Source: Trichoplax sp. H2
Taxonomy: Eukaryota > Placozoa > Uniplacotomia > Trichoplacea
Length of the DNA stretch: 64,000 bases
Direction of reading: 5' to 3'
NCBI GenBank assembly: GCA_003344405.1
Contig: NOWV01000086.1
Coordinates: 62,001-126,000 of the forward strand
Shown: in pieces, positions 1-11,349 of the stretch
Layout of the letters: every line of letters starts with the position of its first letter
Numbering within the stretch: the first letter of the stretch is position 1
The notes under the pieces: generated by a model
What the model was told of the DNA's origin: nothing
The model's input: only the letters and a program-made list of their open reading frames with translations
Database searches by the model: none
Position numbers and translations under genes: made by a program

Positions 1-962
1 TCAGTATTTATTCTTTCAAATATTTCTATTTTCGTGTTGCTCTGCAATATTGTTTTTATCCTTATTGTTCTCATGATAAAAATATGTACTTACTGCAAGA
101 ACATCCTAACAACATATGATTTGTAATTTATTGTAATGATTTTAGCTAATTACAGTAGATATGCATATGTTAGGGTTAAGAACCCGTGCACTACATTTGT
201 ATAAAGTGATATTAAAATTAACAATTTGTAGCCAATTAGGAAAAGGATAACGTCAATTACTACAAGTATTACGAATTTTCAGTGTCATGTTTGATTTTTT
301 ACTTAATCTGCGACAATAAAGTTTGGCTTCTGATTACTAGCATAAATGTAATGTTACTTTAAATTCCACTTTAGCTGAGATAAAGCAATGAGGACATTTT
401 ACCGATTCCAATCGATGGAACGCGTAGTTACTTCCGTACCAAGAAATGAAAGTTGATTTTTAGCAAACATCGCCATTATTCTAACTCATGTATAACAATT
501 TTGAAAAATTGAGCCTATTCATCATTATATCGTTACTTGCATTCCGGGCTAGATAGCATTAATTAAGAAATGTATTATAAAGAAACAATGAGCGAAGGCA
601 GCCAATGTTTTAAACGTGAATTTTGCGGATTTATGTTATTACTCCACTACATACTACAGCATTACACTTGCCTGCGAGTAGTAAATAAAGTCCTGATATA
701 GAACATCGTAATTGTGTTATTAATCGATAGATCGTTGATTATTTTTCAGACTGTTTACAGTGGCAATCATATTCAGATTGCCGTGACATGTGAAAATTTA
801 GCCCTGACGCATATGTATCAAAGCAACTTAGGCGAAGGTGTTCCGCATTTTGAGCGAGCAAGTAAATTCGATTATTAATCAGACTTAATGGAATATTTAT
901 GATTATTATATTGTTATTGAATTGTTGAACACTGACTTTTAATAACTTTAAAATTATCACAG
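1..962. other. Upstream flank; no exon assigned
   Basis: No convincing exon or RNA gene was found here. The first supported exon of the downstream gene begins at 963 after an AG acceptor, in the middle of a codon, so at least one coding exon of that gene must lie here or left of the window. Short ATG-initiated frames at 387 and 588 lack a usable donor and resemble nothing I know. Confidence 0.4.
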
Positions 963-3406
963 GTAAGATATTGTTCGCCTTGGACCAAATGCATGCCAGT
1001 TTAGCGCCACTAAATGCAGGCTATATTGAATATTACCTCGATAATCAGCTTTTCGATGACATTAAAGCATTAATCAAAAGGATTACTCATCGGTCATTAT
1101 GTCCAGATAGAAATTTTGCTGTCTTAGACTGGATTAATGGTGGAATGCTAGCTAATCAAAGGCCGCCCTTAAGCTTAACGTAAGTTTTTTAGTTTCTTTT
1201 TTAAAACCTACAAATAGCGATCGTCCAATTAGCAAGATAGTAGTAAAACAATAAGGAAACTTTTCTTTCATTATGCTGACTAAAATATTATAATCTATCG
1301 TTTGCTCGCTTTAAGATTAACTACTCTTGATTAACAATAGGACGCTGGACATCACATTTCATTTATGCGGCGAAAAAAGTTCCAAAACAGTCGCTCAGTA
1401 TATAGATATGCTATTAAAAATTTATAATAGTCACACTAAAGCCGAAATACGCAAATATTGCTTGCAATCATTGGATTATTTTGAGGTAAGCGTAATCGAT
1501 ATTTATTATAGATTTTAGTCTATTCTTCTGCGTACAATATAGTTATTCAGGCACTTATTAGGTAATCTTCATAGACGCTTTCAATATATTATTATTTACC
1601 TAGAAAAACTTTAGTGTACAAGAAATCAATGTAGCAAAGGTTTATGAGATACTAGCGGCATTATATTCCTCTAGTAAAGAAGAAAATGACACCTTGCAAT
1701 TTCTCGATTATATCGGTAAAGCAGGTACGGCAACATAACTCCTAGTTCTTGAATTTGCTGCTTAGATTACATAGCTTGTATAACAGTATGAGCAAACTTT
1801 AGTACAATGTCTAATTAGTAGTAGTTCATCTCTAAGCAATAAGCTCGTTTAATAATTTCTAAGTAATATCTACTATAGATTGTACTAGTAATTAATATTT
1901 ATAAATTCCTTACCCCTATCTAATGACCAGCTCGAATAAAAAAACTTTAGCATTATCAAGGATACTATAACAATTATTTTAAGTAAATGCAATACCGTAG
2001 CTGTTAGATAATGCTACTAGCTATGTTTTATCACTCATGATAACACTAGACATCAATATCACTTGATAATGGTATTAGATTTTTCACCTACCTAATTCTT
2101 TTTCATAATTGCAGTCAGTATCTTCGAAGCCGCAAATAACTGGTCACAAGCTAATGCCTCTCTATACGCTTTTACAGTTGATTATTATCTAAATAACAAT
2201 TTACTTGACCAAGCACGTTGTTTACTGAGTAAGATCACAGGGACTGAATGCAGTTCAGGAAGGGACTATGCTGCCCTAGATTGGTTAGATAGCCAATTAC
2301 CTAAAGATGAGCGCCCTTTGAGACCAAAACATCAATCCATTGATGCTGGCTTGCAAAAGTACATATGCAATGTTTTCATTGACAGTAAAAGTAAAGCTAG
2401 CTACTAAAATTGATATTAGAAAACTTTGTTATATACAATACGCAGGAGATAACAGCGATTACATCATTGTTAGCTAATTATGTTAAAATTACTTACTATC
2501 TATAAATACTCATGCTCCAGGTTGTTATTTTAGTTATCTCAGTATGCAAACCTACTCTGATTATTTTCTTTAATGTTGCGCTATTGTTCGTAGTAATTAC
2601 TGCCTAATCAGGACAAAATTTTATAATCACTCTAGACACCCAGATAACCTAATGCTCATTTCTCGCAAAATTGCCGATTTTGTTCCTGATATGGAAAAAA
2701 TTATTTCTATGCTGGACGATGCTGGTGACATTCCTAGTTCGCATTTTACCTCTGTTTACGATGTTATATGTCGTGATTCGCCAAGTTGCCGACAAGCGGC
2801 AATTAGAGTTTTACAAGCTGGGTTAAGAAAACATCCAGATAGCCCGGTAAATTTCATCAAATCTACTTTTACTTACAATTATATTGATTGCATCTTAATG
2901 TTCATATTATAGAAAATCTTATGATGTTGTCAATAATTAATCTGAAAATTACAAATTTTTAGTGTCTTGTTAGGATTCACAATATGTTACATACTTCCTG
3001 TTATTACAATGATTTCTGTAGGATATTCTATCCATATTAGCACCAACGCTGGCATCATACAAGCGATACGATGATGCAGCAAAGTACTACCAGAAGCTTG
3101 TAACAGTACTTTCAAACAACCCAAGCTTAGAGTATAGTTACGCCAAAGTTATGCTACTTCAAGAGAAACCCGATCTGGGCAAAATTCAGCTAGAAAAGGC
3201 CCTTCAGGCAGCTCAATCGAATAATGATGAAGCAATTGCCGCTCAAGTAGGTTACTATGTAAAGTATTGGTCAACGATATTGTACAAAAACAGATTTTAT
3301 TCCACACTATAATACCTTTAATATATATTTATTTGTATCAATATCTCGCGATCCTCAGATACAAGATACTATCAATGACCTGGTGACCTGGATGAATAAG
3401 AAGTGA
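963..3406 (+). CDS. Unidentified TPR-like helical-repeat protein (3' part, 7 exons)
   Basis: Seven exons join in one open frame of about 402 codons: 963-1179, 1341-1485, 1604-1724, 2115-2358, 2636-2846, 3022-3246 and 3359-3406 (TGA). All introns are GT...AG and the phases match at every junction. The 5' end is missing because exon 963 starts with the last two bases of a codon. The protein is almost wholly helix-forming. Its C-terminal exon pair (3022-3246) has a TPR-like pattern with a YDDAAKYYQKL segment followed by a Lys/Glu/Ala-rich helix. The stretch encoded by 963-1179 and the later part of 2115-2358 are clearly related: both have YYL-x-N-x-L, then an IT, an LDW and an RP at matching spacing, so the gene contains an internal duplication. 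I do not recognise the family. It could be a scaffold built of TPR or related alpha-solenoid repeats. No signal peptide or membrane segment is visible in the part present. Confidence 0.6.
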
Positions 3407-4744
3407 TAACTTCTGGCTTATATTCAAAGTTTAAATTGCCTAATGGATGCAATGTCAATGGTATTAGTATTTCAAACCTACGTGTAAACTACAAATGCAG
3501 TTATTCCTTGTAAATTTTAAAATCATATTCGTACAATTAGGGGATAGGACTCTGTAAACTCAGATGCAATAGATTTAAACAAATCTGCGTGTAAGCTAAA
3601 TTCATATTAATACAACAGACAATTTAACTGAAGTAACATTTTATGAACGGATAATGATGTACCGTAATAAATATCTTAAGTAATTGCTGCCAGCTAGAAC
3701 GTCATATGCGCGTAGATACAAATCATTCATTCGACCACAGAATAGTTTAATAAATTGAAATCTTTAATGAGGCAAAATAAATTGGTTTTTATATTAATTA
3801 TCGGTCAAATACGGTTTATAGTTATAATTACAAATTAACTTCGGAACACCTCCAATTAAACGCTAAGATACTTTTAAGGGTAATCATCATAACTAGTTAT
3901 TAAAGATAAATCTGAAAGATAGAAGGTTTCTAAATTATTACTTTTCTAGATTATATTTAATAAGAATATACTTAGATGCATAGGATTACAATTTCCCCAG
4001 CTCGTTATATAATACTGTAACGAAAAAAATTTTGGCAAACATGTAAATTTTAAATTTAGTCAAGTGCGACCAATTTGATATCGATACGTATTTTAAGAAT
4101 TTGTCAATGAATATTACCATGCATATTCAAAAAATTAAAAAAGGTTAAATGTTTGCGTAATACTGTATACACAAGCTCAAATAATTCGAATAATAACAGA
4201 TTGCAAGAATTACGTGCTTGCATTATTCTAAAATCGAGTAGCTAGGGTAAAGAGGAGATACTTTACATACTATATATTAGTAGGCATTCTTATTTTATAC
4301 TAAAGAAATACTATCCACATATAGCAGAGTTAATGGTTGGATTTTGCGTCGGTATTTACTAATCAAACAGAAGTATAGTCGTGTACTTAAAGTAACTTCA
4401 TTAGCAACATTACTGAACGAACACAGTAGCAGAATATTCAAATATTTCCGCTTACATTAGTCGCAATAATATAGAGACGTTGCTATAAACACAAACATTA
4501 ATATAGAGACATTTCTATCATGCAATAGATAAAACGATATAAATATAATATAAATACATGTACACAATAAAAATTTACAGTGTACCAATAACAGTTGAGT
4601 GACAATAAGGTACATTTGCTAGTCCTCCTTCATGCTTTTTTTCCTAGGTAATGGTGCTAGATCTTATATAACAGGGTACTCAATTTATATCTCCGTTATT
4701 AATGGAACCATGTATATCGATTAGGTATTACTAATTCTATGAAA
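3407..4744. other. Intergenic, convergent 3' flanks
   Basis: AT-rich sequence between the ends of two convergent genes. I see no exon, RNA gene or repeat array in it. Confidence 0.5.
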
Positions 4745-7524
4745 TCACAAAAAATAATCAGCTTGCGGTTTTTTCGCAGGAATACCCCTTGATTCCTATT
4801 ATAAGATAAACAAGCAACATTAATCATGTTTACTATTCTAGAAATCATTACTCTATCTATAGAATATACAGTAAAAGTAGTACCTGCGGAGCGGCTTCAA
4901 AAATCATGAAATTAGTTTGTAAATTTTCATCTAATCCAAGAATTGCTGCTACATTGCCGCATCTAATGTTTAATAATGTTGATTAATCATAGATACAAAA
5001 TCAGTTGCAAAAACACAATGAAATAACTTAGCTAAGTACCTGTAACAGTAATTTGGAGCAGACCAAACGGTAAGTACAGTCTCATTGAAGTGCCATTTGT
5101 AGCCTTCCATTACTAACTGGTGGGCTCGACATATCATATCGAGCTTGTTTGTAATATTAAACTAATTAAATAAAGAATGATAATCCCTTAATAATTTAAA
5201 GGGCAATATTACGTTATCTAACATTCTCGCAAGATCTATACCTGCTTTACTACATCACTACCAAAGAGATATCCAGCTCCACGAGGGCTAATGGCCCACC
5301 CTTCAATTTCTGTTAACCAATCAGTTTAATTTTATTAGAAATATGTAAGTTAAAATATTAGATAACCTGATATTGACATTTTAAGGTTTACCTTCAGGAT
5401 CGGACCATAGCAAATCACACATCGGCCCATCGTGAGGAACTTCTTGTTTACGATCTATAGTTCGGATCTAAAGTGATGGATATATATTCACGATAAAGAG
5501 ATTATCATAATATAACTTTACAAACTTTATTAAGCAATCATATTAAATAAAATAATCGATTAATTTGACAAACCTCGTCTAAAGTTCTAATCGAAGGAGA
5601 TAATCCACCGTGGACACAGAAGATCTAAAATTAAGTAGAAAGGTAACAAGTTTTCAGATTTTACCGTAGTATAAGAAATATGATAGCCTTCAATTACAAT
5701 AAATTACGCCAGTAATCGATTCACGGCACTATTAATACAGTCCTTCTGTATATTGCCAACCTTGTCATCGATAATAGCTGATAAACTTAAATAATCGAAA
5801 ATTTCGGTACAATATTTCCAAACGGTAATAGAACCATATTTTCTGAGACATTCATCATAAAAACCGTATACCTTTAAGATACACAAATAACCACAATCAA
5901 TGGCAATTAAAGACATCGACCATATCTTGGTAGTTATGCTACATTTTAAGATGCCAAATTAGCAAATAAAGCAATACTGTATTATCGAATGCTGACTTAT
6001 ACGTACTTGCGTAATTTGTCTGCTTTCGTGGTTGCCACGTATGAGGGTAATACGATCCGGATAACGAACCTATTAAGTTAGAGCAACTTTATCGTTAAAG
6101 TTGATTTAATTATACTTCCATGAACTTTCATGAAGTCATGATATTAATTGCTGTTTGAGATCTTCATATTAAGTCACTAATAACCTTAAGTGCAAGCAAT
6201 AAAAGAAAAGTTTCTACGCTATAAAATCCTCGATCAACGAAATCTCCCATAAATAAGTAATTTGTATCTGGAACGTCTCCTCCAACCTGCAAATTGCGTT
6301 CATCAATCAAACAAGGTCGTCATTAAAACTACATATATTCATTATCAATCAAGACTTTAAATAAATATACCATTAACCCAGCCTGACTTACTTTAAATAA
6401 TTCTTTTAGATCATAAAATTGCCCATGAATGTCACCACATAGCTACATAGGTATATTAACAGTCGCAATTTAGTAACATCTAACATCTGTATAACTATAT
6501 CCTTTAAACATGATACAATATTAAACAATAATATTTTAATAGCTGCTACTGCACACCCTAAAGGTGATTAAGTCCTAAAGAAAAATATGTGCAAAACAGC
6601 TCACATTCACATGTACAAAAACTCTAGTCTTACCGTTACAGGTGCATCGACCTTCTGGACATTACTCTCTTCTGCTAAGATTTCCCTACGTAACGTTACA
6701 TAGTAAAAAAAGGGCATATTTAGAAGACAGTCGAAGAATCTATCGTAATATTCTTTCAAATAGTGAGCATATCATAAGGTATTTATCTTGCGATACAAGA
6801 GTAAATTAACAACATAAGTCATCATCATTAACCATAAGGCAGTAATTGGCATCAGTGCTGCCAATAGATGCGATTATTATAATCTATTTGGACTTAAAGT
6901 TTATAAATATTACAAATATATAAAATGAGGATGCACATCTGCAGTACATTTGACAAATAAGATCTGACTTACTTAGCTTTGGAACATAACGCTTTGACTT
7001 CATTCTCAGATATAGTTTCGCAGAGTTTTAACTGCTCAATTTGTCTATATCAAAACACCATTATACAGTAGTGCATTACGATAAGATACCTTACATTCAA
7101 CAACAGTATCATATTTTACAATTGCCACTACCAATACTTTTGCACACATTTACAGGTAAAAGAACTTTCTTTAAACGTTGAAGGTTCGCGTATCATATAT
7201 ATATATATAATTATAACTAATTATTAGCATAAGCATCAACGATCAACACAACATATCCTAATCGCAGCCCGCCTACTGCACTATCTTCGCCTAAATTAGA
7301 ACAATTTAATACACCCTAACGCGCATAGCACTATACGTACGTTAAACTGATATCAAAATTTTTTTACCAAGAAATTATAAAAAGGTGCTACAGTATAGCG
7401 CCAAATCGTGACTTAATCATTAAAGCGCCTACCTTTGTATCAGCAGTCACAAAATAGTGTACTAGTACAATACGTAAAATGCAATTTCGTCAACTTACCT
7501 ATCAAGATCGCTGTAATCCATCAT
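4745..7524 (-). CDS. PPP4C: Serine/threonine protein phosphatase 4 catalytic subunit
   Basis: This is the catalytic subunit of PP4, a PP2A-like metallophosphatase of nucleus and cytoplasm. Family members work with PP4R2/PP4R3-type subunits in DNA-damage, centrosome and signalling control. Thirteen exons on the minus strand (5'->3'): 7524-7499, 7044-6973, 6685-6634, 6442-6392, 6286-6185, 6069-6007, 5871-5761, 5624-5574, 5467-5392, 5309-5242, 5161-5040, 4962-4884 and 4795-4745. They total 924 nt, or 307 residues, the same length as human PP4C. The PPP signature motifs are intact: GDIHGQ (about residue 53), GDFVDRG (about 81), RGNHES (about 112), HGGLSP, and WSAPNYCYR near the end. The segment [18 protein letters not shown] is PP4-type rather than PP6- or PP2A-type. 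The C-terminal tail ends in DYFL, the methylatable PP2A-family end. Two ATGs stand in tandem (7524 and 7521); the second gives the usual MDYSDLDR start. The exon 5, 7 and 8 donors begin GTT. Confidence 0.95.
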
Positions 7525-9359
7525 TATGGATAAGTTTTATTTCTTATTCTAGGGAACAAATCTATGGCACTAAAGTAAAAGGAACGACATAATATCCAAT
7601 TAAAAGCATTGATAAGGCATGCATCACTAGGAATGTGCATCTTAATGATGAAGAATATGAATAAAATTAAAATATAAATTACATTTAATTTAATTTATTT
7701 ACAGTTAATCAATAATTATAGTACAACTGCTAATAGGGCTCAATATTCGGTTAAGCTTCATACCGTACACAAGTACTGAAAAACATGTACTATACTTGTC
7801 GAAAAAAAAACTAGAAATATGGCGATGGTTTTTAATTTAATTTCATTTAATCAAATGATATTAATTTTTTTTTGTTACTGCAATGATGTAGACGGATGGG
7901 CGAATGGACTTGTCAATCAAAACCCGGCCGGGCCTTAGAAAGAAACGACACAGTACTGTACTATGCTGTAAGTGCACACGAAACACGACCATGCTGTGCA
8001 TAGGTTCCCTTCAAGAGTTCCAGTAGTCTTTGATATAAATCATAAATGAAATTACAGTAATTGATGTTTCATATTTTCAACGTTTTAATTCGCTTTTAAC
8101 CAATGAAATCATACAGTAAATTAGCAGCTACTGTGCAATGTTTTTTCTACAGTAATATCATCAACATCGGGTCCTAAGAAGTTACAGTTTTTCTTTTACC
8201 TCCATGGTTGTCAGTGACTTCAAGCATGATATTTAAGGATAGCAAAAATGTGAAATTGAAGGTTACAAAATATGAATTGAACTATAGTAGTAATGATTCA
8301 TAAACATACGACGCTACTTACAGTAGTCGGCACATAACTGAATATTTATTTAGGCAATCTATTCTAAGGTTACAGACTTAGCAAAAATTACATAGCGCTA
8401 GTCGGATGAATGAAGAGTTTACAAATTTAAGACTTGCTGAAAAGGTAAGTTGGATCAATTTGATCCGGTAAGTTACCCAAAAAAGAGAAGTGAATCAATG
8501 AAAAGCTACGATATCGATGCAACATGATTCGGATTGATAATTAATTATATATATATATGAAATCAAACGGTGCAATGAATGCGGTAAATCATTTAAGTCT
8601 TAAACAGATGAGCAAGCACTAACTGTACTACATTTTCCGTGCTAATGCACGGTACTGTAGGGAGATTCAGGTTCATAGTACTGTACAGTACAGTATTGAT
8701 ATTGTCACTAGCAGTTATTCGTTGTGCTACATGCCCGATCCCTATGCGCTAGGGGCCCACTGAACTATACTTTCATTAGCAATCTCTGTTCATACACATA
8801 GGTGTAGAGGCTCAGCTTAAATACCACTTTACTAATACTCCGTATTGAATATCTTACTATAATATTGTTTTGAAACGGTGCGTAAGGGGTACGTTTGTTT
8901 TCGTACTTGTCAAGGTTATTGATAGATTCGTCTCCTTTCTCATTAAGATTGATGACGGTGGATATAATTTACGTAAACTCATTAGTCGAAGTCAACAGCA
9001 AGTAATAATAGGAATAAGCTAAGTTTAACTTTCGCATAGGGTCTTTGCAGGATCTGAAACGCCGTAATCGAGTAAATTCAGCTCGAAAAATTAGTGTTGC
9101 ACAGTAACAAGATAGATGTGTCAAGAGCCTCAGAAGCATGCAGTGCAGCTGTATAGAATCTTCGAATTCTTTGATTACTGTACAACAACAGCAAGAATCT
9201 GAACATACACCAAACATCAAAATAAAATTTCGATAAATTAAAATTACTAATTACTCACCTGCTTCCGCTCGCTATTTCGGTCAGTCCAGCAGATCGAATC
9301 GTGCAGGATAACACTGTGTGAAGACTTTTGTGACAATGCTTTACGAACTAGCACACTTT
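7525..9359. other. Intergenic, divergent promoter region
   Basis: No gene found. The left part should hold the PPP4C promoter. A short imperfect palindrome built on GGATCAATTTGATCC lies near 8450-8468, a (TA)n run near 8545-8560, and isolated ACAGT/ACTGT pentamers appear from about 8640 onward, ahead of the dense arrays. An open frame at 8969-9220 (-) resembles no family. Confidence 0.4.
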
Positions 9360-9645
9360 TTACTGTACTGTACAGTACAGTACAGTACAGTACTGTACAG
9401 TATCTGTCCGCACATCCGATAGAGGTAAGAGAATCTCGTATTGTACAGTACAGTACTGTACGTTATACTGTACTGTACAGTACACTATAGTGTCCTTAAA
9501 TCTCATTATTTTACAGTACAGTACACTGTACTGTACGGTACATTGTACTGTAAATGTATACAATACAATGTACTACGCATATACTGTACTGTAGAATTGC
9601 GTAGTCAGCAATACTCTACTGTACTGTACAGTACATTACAGTAAA
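9360..9645. repeat. ACWGT self-complementary pentamer array
   Basis: Positions 9362-9401 are eight uninterrupted 5-bp units, each ACAGT or ACTGT. More runs follow at about 9444-9482, 9515-9550 and 9615-9642. Each unit is its own reverse complement apart from the central A/T, so any run can fold on itself and reads the same way on both strands. The units also leave open frames on both strands that translate to Tyr-Cys-Thr-Val-Gln repeats. Those frames are not genes. Confidence 0.85.
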
Positions 9646-9857
9646 ACTGTTAATTCTATTTTAATAATTTTCCATAAATTAAACAGGGTTGCGTCATTGC
9701 CTCTTCAAAAATAACACCGTATAGATATGCATTTGAGTATTTCTTTCTTTTATATTCCTGTATGAAACCATACAATATCTCCTGTATCGACACTGTCATT
9801 GCTATCACCATGATCTATTATTTACTAAAAAAAACTTTCGTGAGCTGGCGCGTTAAT

Positions 9858-10015
9858 ACAGCACAGTACAGTACTGTATGTTGTCTGTAGTAGATCTATA
9901 CTGTGCGTCGCTTCAGCCACAGCCTTACAAGGGGTCTTCTCTACAGTACTGTACAGTGTACAGCAGAATTCATTTCTACTTAACAAACAGGAACCATGGT
10001 GCTGTACTGTACAGT
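9858..10015. repeat. Scattered ACWGT pentamer runs
   Basis: Short runs of the same ACAGT/ACTGT units occur at about 9862-9878, 9942-9960 and 9999-10014, interleaved with unique sequence. They lead into the left end of a MITE-like element. Confidence 0.7.
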
Positions 10016-10017
10016 CA

Positions 10018-10270
10018 GAGACTACTCGAAAGAAGAGAAAGGGACGGGCCCGAAAGCTACAAAAAATGAGAAGGCCGACTTTTTTAGCCTTCATTTTACA
10101 ATACGCTACGGCTGTAGCCGTACACCGCATTGTGCAAAACCAACCTGGCAGATCATTTGGAGCACGATCGTGCACAGTAGAGACCCCTCTCTATAGTGTA
10201 CAGTATAGGGTTACTGATGATCGGTACAGCTGAAATGACCAGCTTTCTCTTTTCTTTCGAGTAGTCCCTG
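10018..10270. mobile_element. MITE-like element with GACTACTCGAAAGAA ends
   Basis: The left end reads GACTACTCGAAAGAAGAGAA at 10018-10037. Its reverse complement, with small differences, ends the element near 10240-10268 (CTTTCGAGTAGTCCCTGG). The span is about 250 bp, has no coding capacity and has outward-facing tips ending in GGGACTACT, which is the layout of a non-autonomous terminal-inverted-repeat transposon. The same tip motif recurs near 17890, 18027, 26286 and 27252. Exact ends and target-site duplication are not fixed. Confidence 0.55.
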
Positions 10271-10283
10271 GTACAGTCATGGA

Positions 10284-10650
10284 CTACTAGAAAAAATACC
10301 TGGACTAGAAACTCCTTTGGACGGACAGACATTTGGCCTTATTTGGTCAATAAATTGTGTCCAACACTTCATTATGACCGTAGTATGCAGACAGTCGATT
10401 CTGAATTGACTGATTTTTTCTGAATTAAGTAATGTTACATAGCATTCTATTACCTGTTACTAAGCTCTGTTTAGAAGAAATAAATTTAGATCATGAATGT
10501 TATTCAAATTAATAAAAGTCATTTAGAAAACAGACACGGAAGATCTATACTGTACTGAGTAAATAATATTATTTTTCCATATTTTCGGCCTTATCTGGTA
10601 TGAAAGTCCGTCCATCCGAGGAGTGTTTCCAGTCACAGTATTTTTTCTAG
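10284..10650. mobile_element. Second MITE-like element with about 47-bp inverted repeats
   Basis: The left arm (10284-10330) runs CTAGAAAAAATAC, then CTGGACTAGAAACTCC, then GGACGGAC. The right arm (10606-10650) is its imperfect reverse complement, from GTCCGTCC through GGAGTGTTTCC to GTATTTTTTCTAG. The AT-rich interior has no reading frame of note. It begins only about 14 bp after the preceding element ends. Confidence 0.6.
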
Positions 10651-11349
10651 TACTGTACAGTACTAGCTGAAGCACTGTACTGTACAGTACTATAACTGTG
10701 CCTCTGTAAGTAATTAATTAATTAAATTAAATTAAATTAACTGTAAAAGTTCTTATCATTATAATTATCTATTTTAATCAATATATAATTATGTATAATT
10801 AATTTTATGAAACGTGAACAGAAAATAACAAGAAATAAAATAAAGTAAATAAATTATTTATGGAATACAGCTTGGTCCCATTAAGTGTTCCATAATGCGG
10901 ATAAGTAATACAATATACGAGTCCATGCCTGTATGTGCATACACTAACTATTTTTTATCCGCTCATCAAGTACAGCACAATGATACGCAAGATACAATAT
11001 ATTCCGATGGGTATTTACTGTTACTTAATACTGACTGTTGTGTATTTCAATTTTTACCATTTTCTATTCTCTTGACGTTGTTTCATTTAGAATGCGTACA
11101 TTTGCAAAATTATAGAAATATATTATCAGTAGTTTATAACTGTACCTTTTTGAATAAAATAACGTCCACGCACTACCCTACTAGCGGAAGGCTATTCGAT
11201 GTTTCTTGAATAGTATTTAGTTACTTAAACTTTAGCAAATAAATTTTTAAAAACTACAGTATACTATAGGTTAAATAAAATTAAAATTAAATTACCTTTC
11301 GATAGCCTTCTGTCGAAGGCAAGAATAGATCAGAAAATATAAATTGAAG
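10651..11349. other. Pentamer run and flotillin-2 (copy A) upstream flank
   Basis: ACWGT units form a short array at about 10651-10692. The rest is AT-rich and should include the promoter and 5' leader of the downstream flotillin gene. An open frame at 10895-11209 shows no family resemblance and is probably chance. Confidence 0.45.

Noticed and set aside
9360-9644. Overlapping open frames on both strands with Cys-Thr-Val-Gln-Tyr repeats
   Set aside because: They are produced by the ACWGT pentamer array, whose units lack stops on either strand. The frames have no other coding signal.
10895-11209. A 104-codon open frame upstream of flotillin A
   Set aside because: No recognisable motif, and its composition matches the surrounding non-coding DNA. 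It was left as intergenic.
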